From contig NZ_CP154262.1 in the NCBI RefSeq assembly GCF_039529835.1, positions 806,001 to 870,000 of the forward strand: 64,000 bases of DNA, in the 5' to 3' direction. The notes under the pieces are model-generated. The model had not been told where the DNA came from. It did not search any database and saw nothing but the letters and a program-made list of their open reading frames with translations. The stretch is from Arthrobacter sp. TMP15 (GTDB lineage Bacteria; Actinomycetota; Actinomycetes; Actinomycetales; Micrococcaceae). This document shows, one piece after another, positions 46,101 to 54,704 of this stretch. Both the position numbers and the translations under genes were made by a program. The stretch's first letter is position 1, and each line of letters starts with the position of its first letter.

Positions 46101-48631
46101 GGGCAGCCTTGGAAATCCTGGGTGAGTTTTCCGGCGTCGAACTTTCCCTGCAAGCATGCACAGCCCGCTGGGATAACGGTCTGGCGGAACTGGCCAGATG
46201 GTTTGAGGATGATCGCGTGCACGGGTTGACTGAAGAGCTGGGCCGCGACGTGGCTGGCACAGTTGGGCTGGCCGCGGAGATGGACGCCGAGGCTGCCACG
46301 GATATCGACGTGTGGTTTGAGTACAAGCGGATTCGCCAGTGGGCCGCTGCACACGGTTTGGGGGAGACCGCGGCGGGGTTGGAAAAAGCGGCAGCGCCAG
46401 CGGCAGATATTCCAGGCGCATTTGAACGAGGTGCGCTTGAACCCTGGGCAGAGGCCATTATCTCGGGAGATACCCGGCTGGCGGAGTACCGCCCGGGCAA
46501 CCGGAACGCCAGAGTGGAAGAGTTCTCCGCCCTTGATGCGAAACTGATCAAATATGCTTATAGTTCCGTGGTTGAGGCGTGCACGGCCCGGCGTCCGCGA
46601 TCAAGCTTTGGTGCGGCGGCCATCATTGTCCGTGAAGCTGAGAAAAAGTCTCGGCACAAACCCATCCGAACACTTCTGGAGCAGACCGGTGATGTGGCGC
46701 AGGCGCTGAAACCTTGCTTCATGATGAGCCCGTTGTCTGTTTCGCAGTACCTGCCGGGCAGTATGCGTTTTGATGTTGTCATTTTTGATGAGGCGTCCCA
46801 GGTCATGCCGGCGGACGCTGTAAACTGTATTTACCGCGGTAATCAGCTCATTATTGCCGGGGATCAGAAGCAGCTTCCACCCACCGCTTTCTTCACCACC
46901 ACAGCCGAAGAAAGTGATGACGAGCTGGCCCCTGACAACTTCGATAGTGTGCTGGATCTGTGTAAGGCATCCGGCGCCATCACCTCGTTGCCACTGACGT
47001 GGCACTACCGTAGCCTGCACGAAGATCTGATCACCTATTCAAATTATGGTTTTTATGACGGCAAGTTGAATACTTTCCCGGGCGCCGTGCAAAACTCACT
47101 TGATTTGGGGGTCCATCACGAGTTCGTGAACGGTGTTTACCAGCGCGGCAAGGGGGCAATGAACCCTATTGAGGCCGAGCGGGTGGTTGACCGGATCATT
47201 GAGCACCGCCGCAACAATTCTGGTTTATCGCTGGGCGTGGTCACGTTTTCGACCGCCCAAGCTGACGCCATTTTTGATGCCATTGACCGGCGCACCGTTG
47301 ACGAACCTGCGCTCACCGGGCTGCTGGATGACCGCGACCGGTTGCATGGTTTCTTTGTAAAGAACCTTGAATCGGTGCAGGGCGATGAGCGGGATATCAT
47401 CATTTTCAGCGTTGGCTACGGACCAGATGCTAGCGGGCACTTGGCCATGAACTTTGGCCCGCTTACTCGTAAAGGTGGGCAGCGTCGCCTGAATGTAGCC
47501 ATCACTAGGGCCCGTCGACGCGTGGAAATTGTCAGTTCCTTTCACGCCTCTCAGATGCGTGAGGGCAACTCTGAGGGTAATTTTCATCTGCGCAACTATC
47601 TGGATTTCGCCGCCCGCGGCACCGCTGCCCTGGCCCACAGGATAGCCCCCAGTCATAGCGAAGGTGACTTTCTGTTGGAGGGCCAGGTCCGAAAGAGCAT
47701 TGAAGCGCTGGGTTATGAAACGCTCTCCCGGGTTGGTTCCGCTAAATACCGGGTAGATATTGGCGTCAAACACCCACACAAGCCCGGCACCTTTTTGTTA
47801 GGTGTGGAGTGCGACGGCGTGGCGTACAGTTCTGCGAAAACGGCCAGGGACCGCGATCGTTTGCGTGGCTCGGTGTTGCAAAATTTGGGCTGGAATATGT
47901 TCCGGGTGTGGGGCCTGGGTTGGTACCGGGATCCGGTTGGCCAAGCGGGCAGACTTCAACAAGCACTCGAGGAGGCTCTGATGGGGTCGCCTGTGAAAGG
48001 CGGTCAGCAACTGGCTGACAGCGAGGAACCTGGACTTGATTTTGAGGCCGTGGATCTCCTAGCCGCACCCAGTTGGAGTATTGCTTACCAACAGGCACGG
48101 CACTTGCGAACCAGCCATGATGTGGCCGCAGGATCACCTGAGGCACTGCCGGAGCTCGTAGAATTCTGCCAAAAAGTGATTGCCGCCGAAGCGCCCCTGC
48201 ATCTGGATACGCTCCAAGCACGGCTGCGTGAGACCTGGGGGATGGGACGAGTGGGATCCCGAATCAAGGAGAACCTGCTCGAAGCGGTGGCACAATCCAT
48301 CATTGCGGATGAGAGGGCTCGCTTAGACAACGACGATTTCATCCGTTTGGGGCCACCCGGGGCTGTGCGTGTTCGGCATCCTGGCGCCTCCGGGGTGAAT
48401 CGGAAGGCCGGAGCGATCCCACCCGAGGAGCTTGACGAGGCCGTTCGTTTAGTGCTGCGCGACGCCGTGGGCCTCTCCGGGGAGCAAATTCTCACAGCAT
48501 TGCGATCGATTTTTTCGTGGGCGCGCAGCGGACCGGAGATTCAGGCAGCCGTGAGTAAATCCCTTTACCGCTGTCAGCGCAATGGCGTATGTACAAAGGA
48601 CCGGGATGGGATTTACCGGCTCGGTGGTTGA
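43109..48631 (+). CDS. DUF4011 superfamily I helicase with Vsr-like nuclease domain
   Basis: The 1840-residue protein starts at GTG 43109 (GGGGAAG upstream). The N-terminus (WREDLLALDRRQKLLYFQHP) is the DUF4011 motif. The helicase is split: Walker A DGPPGTGKSQT (about residue 313) and Walker B VVIFDEASQ (about 1222) are ~900 residues apart, with a helical insertion between. LTWHYRS, ESVQGDERDIIIFS and RRLNVAITRARRR complete it. Residues about 1515-1640 form a Vsr/DUF559-like nuclease (VDIGV, GVECDGVAYSS, TARDRDRLR, LGWNMFRVW). A winged helix (about 1770-1838) ends the protein. It is probably a DNA/RNA-processing or defence enzyme. No partner gene is adjacent. Confidence 0.88.
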   Translation: MVLAVENMPEGAQLVKLQSQMQVWREDLLALDRRQKLLYFQHPKVGSFEFLLPKMAELEAWLESGPVNLVSNEPDVEDSANASVLGLLTGRKWHVATVQDKNEAQILSTCKRLLQRSEQEFADRGVWILYIGLGMLNWIDPADQKQVCSPLKLVPVRLEKSGSRYTMRRTGDEAVLNSSLALAMARDFNIDMPSFEDSDFTVGEVIDGVKQVIAGEPGWSVDPRSILMTFTFHKEAMYQDLIQNEEQILASGLIQALALGPSSGEGANFAFELADGEQLDELVPPETLHSILDADASQRKCIIAAREGRSFVMDGPPGTGKSQTIANIIAELMAVGKTVLFVSEKAAALDVVRDRLASRNLEPFLLELHSHKATRKQVVTTLNKELTQKPIGRSNLDQADLSLLESSRLGLSEYAAAMNETRHPLGRSFHNVLGRLLQLGGLGDEAGGAAALADYPVGDSTYFTALTPELLAEIKHQGGALARAWRPALEQEDFIWRGLAGEQLDAGSIRDCARAAGHLSELSQQLAEESLRFDGKLPFLDLPRSRTGVEQRNTVVRLLAHRPTIPDAWLTGPFAQVEQRVNQWRKSLALRGELLRVLGSEFTKWTPEDHKILSSIEAFAAYAGAIPVHAGLQNATVEAASGLGAKINAINAEIQQLLPEAHRLADLFQADSSTLSLRTLSVLCSLAQLSQAGHRPEADWLDPAVHGDLEESTKVLANAVGAVREKQAQLQNIFTPQVLGLDLKALHWRFENEHTGFFSRWSQQARADRTTLRPVTVSGGVNRAVIAALPIAIAWQDAQRELYAAERIYGPRLKSYYQGLQTDFSRVHQALELAQQAAVVAGKDVGLQGLAAQLSTNTEPDRLLMPIANKLTAGADKLKKLMGETLDSDFQLWAAEAPLNELLQVSVGFADQLTTAEPALARLNAMGAKKLMLRQAAENLSRIARLVEIDAANDAVAAADSELLGHHFAGLATPWPLLEQDLVWCRVARSNLNAPLDGAALEILGEFSGVELSLQACTARWDNGLAELARWFEDDRVHGLTEELGRDVAGTVGLAAEMDAEAATDIDVWFEYKRIRQWAAAHGLGETAAGLEKAAAPAADIPGAFERGALEPWAEAIISGDTRLAEYRPGNRNARVEEFSALDAKLIKYAYSSVVEACTARRPRSSFGAAAIIVREAEKKSRHKPIRTLLEQTGDVAQALKPCFMMSPLSVSQYLPGSMRFDVVIFDEASQVMPADAVNCIYRGNQLIIAGDQKQLPPTAFFTTTAEESDDELAPDNFDSVLDLCKASGAITSLPLTWHYRSLHEDLITYSNYGFYDGKLNTFPGAVQNSLDLGVHHEFVNGVYQRGKGAMNPIEAERVVDRIIEHRRNNSGLSLGVVTFSTAQADAIFDAIDRRTVDEPALTGLLDDRDRLHGFFVKNLESVQGDERDIIIFSVGYGPDASGHLAMNFGPLTRKGGQRRLNVAITRARRRVEIVSSFHASQMREGNSEGNFHLRNYLDFAARGTAALAHRIAPSHSEGDFLLEGQVRKSIEALGYETLSRVGSAKYRVDIGVKHPHKPGTFLLGVECDGVAYSSAKTARDRDRLRGSVLQNLGWNMFRVWGLGWYRDPVGQAGRLQQALEEALMGSPVKGGQQLADSEEPGLDFEAVDLLAAPSWSIAYQQARHLRTSHDVAAGSPEALPELVEFCQKVIAAEAPLHLDTLQARLRETWGMGRVGSRIKENLLEAVAQSIIADERARLDNDDFIRLGPPGAVRVRHPGASGVNRKAGAIPPEELDEAVRLVLRDAVGLSGEQILTALRSIFSWARSGPEIQAAVSKSLYRCQRNGVCTKDRDGIYRLGG

Positions 48632-48640
48632 GCCTCGGCG

Positions 48641-48703
48641 GTTGAGATTGGAGATAATGACGCCAGTTCATCCCTCCGGGGTGTCATCATCTCCAATCTC
48701 GAC
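48641..48703. repeat. Imperfect palindrome, REP-like family (copy 1)
   Basis: Arms of about 24 bases (48641-48664, 48680-48703) pair with three mismatches around a 15-base loop. The core GAGATTGGAGAT-ATGAC is shared with the perfect palindrome at 59180-59250. It lies 10 bases after the DUF4011 helicase stop. Confidence 0.8.
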
Positions 48704-48831
48704 GGTGGTCTGAGGTGCCCAGGAGGTTGAGGTGCCCAGGGCGGACCCGGAGGGGGTACGGGCGTGGCGTAGCTCGACATCGCAGTCCCCCGTGGGCACA
48801 ATGAAAGTTCAGCTATCACGAAGGGGCAGTA

Positions 48832-50364
48832 ATGGCGTATCCGATGTCTCGGGCCGTGCCGGGTTCGGAATGTGTGCCGTTGCCAACGTCCCCGATTATT
48901 TGGGGTGGCTATGTGCGCAAGACCATCCGTGCCTGTTCTCTGGTGGCTTTCCTCTGGGCCATGGCTGTGGCCATGCTCGGTTTCTTCTCACCCCTTGAAG
49001 TTGCTCGCGTGTTTGAGGACGTAGCCCACTTTGTGCCTGCCCTGCTGTTCGTTATTGGGCTGGTGGGTGCGCTGAATTTGGGCAAAGAGATAGGTAAGGA
49101 CTTCAAACATGTGATGGGCTACGGGGTAGTCAAGCGCACTTCCGAACATCACGGGCACACAGTGGTGCCACCGCGGGGTAGGCGTCTGGTCTATGCCTCC
49201 ATGCTCACCGGGCTCTTGGCTGGATGTGTCTTGGCTGCGATTATCCGTGCTGCTGCTGGAGATGGGCTTGGCTTCCTGCTGTTGACTGGGGTGGCGGTCC
49301 TGCTGATTGTGCCCACCATCAAACTGCTTAAACTGGGTAAAATAATCTGGCTTCAGGCCAGGGCGGAACAGCGCATCCATCGGGACATAGTTTCAAGCGG
49401 GGACCACGTAACCGGCACTGTGGTGGCTGTGACCAATGAGAGGTTCATTGTTGATGGCCGGGCGATGTTCCACGTGGATTTGGAATACCCTGTGCAAGAT
49501 CAGACACAAACTCTCCGGATCCGGTTCTTTGACTATCCAGTGTGGGCGCCGGCCATAGGCAACGAATTTGACGTGTGGACTGATCCGGAACGTCCCTTTG
49601 TGCAGGAGCGAATATTGCTTGAACGCCGATACGTGGGACAGAGTTTCGTGAACATTGACGACGAACCGTTTCCAGCGGATCACATCAGCGGCGATGAAGC
49701 CTCCGCCAAGGTGGAACCAACCTCAGACGGGACAGCTGCGGGCAGCGCGGCGCTTGGCATGGAACATATTCCGCAGTGGATGGCTGATGAAACTCACTCA
49801 GAGGGCGCCCCCACACCTAAGTCAGCCCGGCGGACCCGCTTCCTGATTGGTGTTCCACCAAACTTGATTGCTCTTTTGGCGCTGGCCGGGACCTTACTGG
49901 TTCCCTCCATGATTGATCATGTTCCATGGTGGACATTGGCGGCACTATGGCTCTACACGGTTCTAACTATCATCAATGCTGGCGTGTATTGGCAATTCAT
50001 GTTGCGCAGGCGCTGGTTTATCCGTTCCGGGGTATCGTTCGGAGCTACGGAAGCGGCAGTTTTTACCGGCTTCTTTGCCGCAGGTTTCTCGATGCTCACC
50101 ACACACACGATGGTGTTTGCCCCGTTGAACCGCGAAATTCCTTGGACACCGGCACACGTACTTACATGGGCTGCCGTGATTGGCGCCCTGCTGGTTTTTG
50201 AGTGGGCATTTACAAGCAACACGTGGGCCCTGAAACACCTCAACGCGGAATTCCCGGCGCCGCCAGAAGCCATCCAAGAAGCACTCACCGGGCATGACCC
50301 AGAGGGCATCGATAACTTGGAACGGCAGTACGGGTACCGCGCCGGAGTGTTCCTGTGTACCTAG
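48832..50364 (+). CDS. Polytopic membrane protein with DUF3592-like middle domain
   Basis: The 510-residue protein has N-terminal membrane helices (about residues 30-95 and 125-170). A soluble part with beta-rich character (GDHVTGTVVAVTNERFIVDG, FHVDLEYPV, GNEFDVWTDPERP) resembles DUF3592-type proteins. Three more helices follow near residues 340-450. ATG follows AAGGGG. The stop is TAG inside a 12-bp palindrome, and the frame then stays open for 32 more codons containing three KVPVT-like repeats. Function is unknown. Confidence 0.7.
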   Translation: MAYPMSRAVPGSECVPLPTSPIIWGGYVRKTIRACSLVAFLWAMAVAMLGFFSPLEVARVFEDVAHFVPALLFVIGLVGALNLGKEIGKDFKHVMGYGVVKRTSEHHGHTVVPPRGRRLVYASMLTGLLAGCVLAAIIRAAAGDGLGFLLLTGVAVLLIVPTIKLLKLGKIIWLQARAEQRIHRDIVSSGDHVTGTVVAVTNERFIVDGRAMFHVDLEYPVQDQTQTLRIRFFDYPVWAPAIGNEFDVWTDPERPFVQERILLERRYVGQSFVNIDDEPFPADHISGDEASAKVEPTSDGTAAGSAALGMEHIPQWMADETHSEGAPTPKSARRTRFLIGVPPNLIALLALAGTLLVPSMIDHVPWWTLAALWLYTVLTIINAGVYWQFMLRRRWFIRSGVSFGATEAAVFTGFFAAGFSMLTTHTMVFAPLNREIPWTPAHVLTWAAVIGALLVFEWAFTSNTWALKHLNAEFPAPPEAIQEALTGHDPEGIDNLERQYGYRAGVFLCT

Positions 50365-50372
50365 GGCCCTAG
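50361..50372. repeat. 12-bp perfect palindrome over a stop codon
   Basis: CTAGGGCCCTAG covers the TAG stop of the preceding membrane-protein gene. Confidence 0.8.
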
Positions 50373-50373
50373 A

Positions 50374-50418
50374 ACCAAAGTGCCTGTAGCCAAAGGGCCT
50401 GTAACCAAGGTGCCTGTA
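50374..50418. repeat. Three tandem 15-bp repeats
   Basis: Units ACCAAAGTGCCTGTA, GCCAAAGGGCCTGTA and ACCAAGGTGCCTGTA follow each other without spacers. They are in the same frame as the preceding gene, beyond its TAG. No spacers means this is not CRISPR. Confidence 0.85.
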
Positions 50419-50518
50419 ACTGTTAGCACTGTAGTTGCGGGCGTGCCCTCGTGGGCTGTCTGATAGGCCGGATTCTGTCCTGATACATTGAGCAAAACTT
50501 CAAAGAAGAGGTGCACAC

Positions 50519-51199
50519 ATGACAAATATCGTTTTGGTCCATGGCCTTTGGTCTGATGGTTCCAGTTGGGCCAAGGTCATCACCGAACTGCAAGCAATGG
50601 GGCATGTCCCTATTGCCGCTCAGCTGGGACTTGAGTCATTTGAGAACGACGTCGCTGCCGTGCGCCGGGCACTGGCCACTGTGACGGGCCCGGTCTTACT
50701 GGCGGGGTGGTCCTATGGTGGAGCGGTCATCGGAGAAGCTGCTCGCGGTGTTGAGGCCGTGAAAGCGCTGGCCTATGTTGCAGCATTTGCCCCAGTAGAA
50801 GGCGAATCCGTCAGCGGGCTGTCCCGGCGTCACCCAGGCAGTCTTGTTCCTGCCCACGTGGTGGTGGCGGGAGATTACACCTATATTGACCGGCCGTATT
50901 TTGGCGCAGTGCTGGCAGCAGATGCCCCAGCCGAGCTGGTCGCCGTGGCCGCGGCGACTCAGGGAATGGTTCGGATTGGGCTCGACCGTGTGAAGGTGGG
51001 ATCCCCTGCCTGGTTGGAGCTGCCATCCCATTATCTTGTGGCCACGGATGATTGTTGCGTCCCACCGGTTTTGCAGCGCGAAATGGCTGAGCGCATGGGG
51101 GCGTCCGTGACGGAGATAGCCTCCAGTCACGCCCCCGTGTTATCGCGCCCGCGAGAGGTTGCCCAGTTCCTAGACCGGGCCGCAACACAGATGGCATAG
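50519..51199 (+). CDS. Alpha/beta hydrolase
   Basis: The 226-residue protein begins MTNIVLVHGLWSDGSSWAKV, with the oxyanion HG motif. The nucleophile Ser is in LLAGWSYGGAVIG. An acid and His follow (ATDDCCVPPVLQREMAERMG, then SSHAPVLSRP). It lacks a signal peptide. It resembles small esterase/salicylate-esterase-like hydrolases; the substrate is unknown. The aidB-like pseudogene begins 9 bases after its stop. Confidence 0.82.
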   Translation: MTNIVLVHGLWSDGSSWAKVITELQAMGHVPIAAQLGLESFENDVAAVRRALATVTGPVLLAGWSYGGAVIGEAARGVEAVKALAYVAAFAPVEGESVSGLSRRHPGSLVPAHVVVAGDYTYIDRPYFGAVLAADAPAELVAVAAATQGMVRIGLDRVKVGSPAWLELPSHYLVATDDCCVPPVLQREMAERMGASVTEIASSHAPVLSRPREVAQFLDRAATQMA

Positions 51200-51208
51200 C
51201 CTGTAGCC

Positions 51209-52450
51209 ATGACCGCAGACGACGCCGGATCCCTCGCCGCCGTCGGCTCCGCACAGTTTCAGGAAGATGCTCGACTGGCCCACAAGAATCCGCCGATTCT
51301 ACGCGCACACAGCAAATACGGGCAACGGATCGATGAGGTGGATTGCCACCCCTTCTACCATCGCATCATTTCCCAGGCCGTCGCTGCTGGTGCGCATACT
51401 CCCGTATGGGAGTTCCCGGGCAAGGAAGCCAGCGCACTGCGAGCTGCACAATTTATGCTTTTTGCGCAGGTGAAACGGGGCAGTGGCTGCCTTGGATGTG
51501 CGGGCCAACACCATCCGCGCCGTGCCTCAGGGGGATCATTTCCGCCTGACCGGCCACAAGTGGTTTTGTTCGGCGCCTATGTCGGATGCGTTTCTGGTGT
51601 TAGCGCGGGACGAGGCGGGGCTTGGCTGCTTTCTGGTGCCCAGAGTACTGCCGGATGCGAGCAGGAACACGTTCTTGATCCAGCGCCTGAAGGACAAGCT
51701 GGGCAACAGATCCAACGCTTCCGCCGAGCTTGAATTTGCCAACACCGTCGGGTGGCGGGTGGGCGAGCCGGGCCGCGGGGTGCGCGCCATCCTGACAATG
51801 GTGGGCCAAGCCCGCTTTGACTCTATTCTCGGCACGGCCGGCGGCGTACGCCAATCGGTGGCATACGCCAATCGGTGGCCGAGGCCGTATGGCATGCCCG
51901 CTACCGCAGTGAGCATGCGCCTTTCCTCTGCTTGTGATGACGACGCCGGAGATTCCGAACGCGCCTTCCGGCGCCTTGGGACTGCACTGACCAAATACTG
52001 GGTGTGCAAGCGAGGTCCCAATCATGCCTACGAAGCCATGGAATATTTGGCCGGCAACGGCTATATTGAGGACTTCCCTTTGGCTATGCGCTCCCGGGAA
52101 CAACCGGTCATGGCGATCTGGGAGGGTACGGGCAATGTGATTGCCCTGGATGTATTGTCCTGGATGTACTGCGAGCGATGGCCACCGAACCCGAATCTGT
52201 GGATGCGTTTTTCCAGGAGCTGCGGTTCGCGTCAAGCACGCACCCGATTTTTGATGACTTCACTGCCCGGCTCAGGGAAGAGGTGGCTCCTATGCACTCG
52301 ACGCCACAGGATTTTGCCGGGCAGGCCCGCAACGTGGTGGAAAAGTTGGCGCTTGCCTTGCAAGCCTCGCTGCTGCTGAGGTTCGACCCAGCCGCAGTAT
52401 CCGATGCGTTTGTTCTCTCCCGGCTGGGACCGGACCGCTCGTTCAACTAA
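51209..52450 (+). pseudogene. Decayed acyl-CoA dehydrogenase gene, AidB-like
   Basis: Segments of an AidB/acyl-CoA dehydrogenase lie in several frames. The first (51209 on) has NPPILRAHSKYGQRIDEVDCHP; the second (from about 51490) has FRLTGHKWFCSAPMSDAFLV, RLKDKLGNRSNASAELEF, KYWVCKRGP and AIWEGTGNVIALDVL; the third (52178 on) holds the C-terminus. The first ~50 family residues and ~60 residues in the middle are missing. A 17-bp tandem duplication at 51847-51879 and a 14-bp one at 52145-52168 cause frameshifts; deleting one copy of each restores family sequence. The gene cannot make a functional enzyme. Confidence 0.82.
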
Positions 52451-52498
52451 GGCAACCTCTCGCCGTCGTCCGATTTAGCGGGGGATACTCACGCGAGC

Positions 52499-52963
52499 CT
52501 AAACCGCGGCAGGTACCTTGCACGAATTCTCTTGAGAGATTCTGCGCAGCAAAGCCCACACCAGCAGTCCGATGGAGAGCACCGCCAGAATAGGCTGCAC
52601 GGGCTCAAAAAACTTCATCGCGCCTGCCGAACCCAACACCAACAGCACAATTTTGTTGCAGACAGGGCAGCCCACGGCAAAGAAGGTCAAAAATGAGGCG
52701 AAGACGCCCGCTTTATTGGTTGCTCCCGCGCGGGTGATCGGTGAGGCCACATAGGTGGCTACCAGCAGCCCCGTCAGTAGCGAGCTGATGCCCAGCGCGG
52801 CGTAAGACCACCACGTTGGCGGGATCTCACGGCTAAAGAAGGTGTTCGGAATAAGGACCGTGGGAATGGCGACCAATACGTAGACCAGCAGCGCCGTGGC
52901 GGCACCTGCCGACCAGCGCCGCAGCGGCCACAGACGCAAATTAGAGACAATAGTGGCAAACAC
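52499..52963 (-). CDS. Membrane protein with CPxC motif, linked to CcdA
   Basis: From GTG 52963 the protein has 154 residues and about four membrane helices. The motif GCPVCNK lies in the third helix region (FLTFFAVGCPVCNKIVLLVLG). It begins 5 bases after the ccdA stop, so the two are probably cotranscribed. A CPxC pair inside the membrane suggests a role in passing reducing power across the membrane, like vitamin-K-epoxide-reductase-like or DsbD-like partners; this is inference. Confidence 0.7.
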   Translation of the reverse strand: MFATIVSNLRLWPLRRWSAGAATALLVYVLVAIPTVLIPNTFFSREIPPTWWSYAALGISSLLTGLLVATYVASPITRAGATNKAGVFASFLTFFAVGCPVCNKIVLLVLGSAGAMKFFEPVQPILAVLSIGLLVWALLRRISQENSCKVPAAV

Positions 52964-52968
52964 GCTAG

Positions 52969-53823
52969 CTACTCTCTGAAGACGGTGTGGAATCTGGCGG
53001 TTCGGGAAGCCTGCTCTGCGCGGCGTGAACGCCACAAATAGAGTCCGCCCGCAAGAAGAAGAACCAGCAGCGCGGCGACACCGAAGCCTACGTTGGAGAT
53101 CTTTGATGAGATCCCAACAACCCAGGATTCCGCCTCGTACTGAGCATCAATAGTCAGCAGACCGCCCAAGGAAGCCGTGCCCTGAGTCAGTAGCAGTAGG
53201 ACACCAATACCGATGGAAAGCACCCCGGAGACCACCATCCACACCGAGTTCTCCCACGGTCCCAGCCGGAAACGGCGTGGTTTCAACCAACCACGCTGAC
53301 CCAACCGCAAGCGTGTCCAGAACAGGGATAAAATTCCTAACGGCAGCGCCATGCCGAGCGCAAAAATTGCCAGCATGATCCCGCCATACAGTGGATTACC
53401 GCCAGCGGCAGCCACGGCCAACACCGATCCAAGAATGGGACCGGCGCATACCCCGGCCACTCCATACACGGAGCCGAGAACAAAAACCGATATTGCTGAG
53501 GTCCCGTCAGTGCCTCCGCGGCGGCTCAGACCAGGGAACTCCACTCCACTGATTTGTAAAATTCCAATGACAATGACCACGGCTGCAGCAATATTGATCA
53601 GCACTGACCGGTTTTGTGTGATCAGGGAACCAACCAGCCCGGCCAACAGTCCAAGAGGTACAAGCGTTGTCAATAGGCCGGCGTAAAACAGGGCCGTACG
53701 GCCCAAGAGTTTAGTAGGGCTGGCGAACGCGTAGGCAAAAAATGCCGGTAGCAGCATCACCGAACAGGGGCTGAGAAGCGTAAGTATCCCGCCCAGGAAG
53801 GCCCCGGTGTATCCGATGTCCAT
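52969..53823 (-). CDS. ccdA: CcdA/DsbD-type thiol-disulfide transmembrane transporter
   Basis: The 284-residue protein has about six core helices plus a C-terminal extension with one or two more. The two functional cysteines lie in LLSPCSVMLLP (first helix) and GVAGVCAGPILG (fourth helix). CcdA moves electrons from cytosolic thioredoxin to extracytoplasmic thiols. Stop and start overlaps show one operon with the DsbA-like protein (3 bases upstream) and the CPxC membrane protein. Confidence 0.87.
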   Translation of the reverse strand: MDIGYTGAFLGGILTLLSPCSVMLLPAFFAYAFASPTKLLGRTALFYAGLLTTLVPLGLLAGLVGSLITQNRSVLINIAAAVVIVIGILQISGVEFPGLSRRGGTDGTSAISVFVLGSVYGVAGVCAGPILGSVLAVAAAGGNPLYGGIMLAIFALGMALPLGILSLFWTRLRLGQRGWLKPRRFRLGPWENSVWMVVSGVLSIGIGVLLLLTQGTASLGGLLTIDAQYEAESWVVGISSKISNVGFGVAALLVLLLAGGLYLWRSRRAEQASRTARFHTVFRE

Positions 53824-53826
53824 GGG

Positions 53827-54549
53827 CTATTTCACCTTGGCCAGTTCGCCATCAATAATCTGGGTAAAGACCTCCAGTGGCTGAGCGCCCGGGATCGCTT
53901 GATTATTGATGACAAAAGTGGGCGTGCTGTTTAGTCCCAGCGCCGTTGCCTCGGCCACATCCGCTTTCACCAGGGCTAAAAGCTCCGGACTTTTCATATC
54001 CGCAGCAAATTTTTTCATGTCAGGCACCCCTGCCTGCTCAGCGAACTTCAATAATTCCGCTTCGGAGAGCTCTGCTTTGCCTTTTTCTGGGGCGGCAGCG
54101 TAGAGCGTCTCATTGAACTCCCAAAATAAACCCTGCACTCCTGCAGCACGTGCTGCCACGGCAGCGTTTATTGACCCTTCGCCGAACAGGGGCAGGTCAC
54201 GCCATTCAATGCGCAGCTGACCGGAGTCAACATATTTTTTGATGATTTCCGGTTGGGTTTTGCGGGAGTAAACCCCGCAGAAGGGGCAACGGAAATCGGA
54301 GTACTCGATTAGAACAACATCAGCATCCACGTCTCCTAGAGCTTGCGGATCCGAAGGTGTGCGTCGCTCCAGGTTCAGTTCCGGGGCGGGCGCTGCGCCA
54401 CCGGAGGAGGACGAGTTCTGACTGGCAGGGTTTTCCGCGGACTTTAGACGGTCTTTGCCTGCAGCGGCGCCCACAAAGACTATGGCTAGAACAATGACAA
54501 CACCCAGTGCCAGCAGCATAATGATATTTCTGGTCTTCTTCGTCTTCAT
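53827..54549 (-). CDS. Membrane-anchored DsbA-family thiol-disulfide oxidoreductase
   Basis: From ATG 54549 the product has 240 residues with an N-terminal anchor (NIIMLLALGVVIVLAIVFVG). A thioredoxin fold of the Thioredoxin_4/DsbA type follows: VVLIEYSDFRCPFCGVYSRK (active CPFC), FAEQAGVPDMKKFAADM, and the cis-Pro region GLNSTPTFVINNQAIPGAQP. It would oxidise or isomerise exported proteins and could be recycled by CcdA encoded next. The annotated frame can be extended 32 codons upstream without family likeness. Confidence 0.87.
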   Translation of the reverse strand: MKTKKTRNIIMLLALGVVIVLAIVFVGAAAGKDRLKSAENPASQNSSSSGGAAPAPELNLERRTPSDPQALGDVDADVVLIEYSDFRCPFCGVYSRKTQPEIIKKYVDSGQLRIEWRDLPLFGEGSINAAVAARAAGVQGLFWEFNETLYAAAPEKGKAELSEAELLKFAEQAGVPDMKKFAADMKSPELLALVKADVAEATALGLNSTPTFVINNQAIPGAQPLEVFTQIIDGELAKVK

Positions 54550-54704
54550 CAATAATCTTTCAAGCTTGTGCAAGGGCAGCACTTCCGCGGCAGTAGACAA
54601 ACCGGCGGCAGAGCACTTGCATATATTCGTATATAAAGAGGACACCTTGGATGCCGCTTGTTAGCCCGTAGTTTCTGGGCAGGGTAAAGCGGCTTGCCTC
54701 AGGT

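Noticed and set aside
50374-50418. Three short repeats considered as CRISPR
   Set aside because: Units are 15 bp and contiguous, with no spacers and no cas genes nearby.
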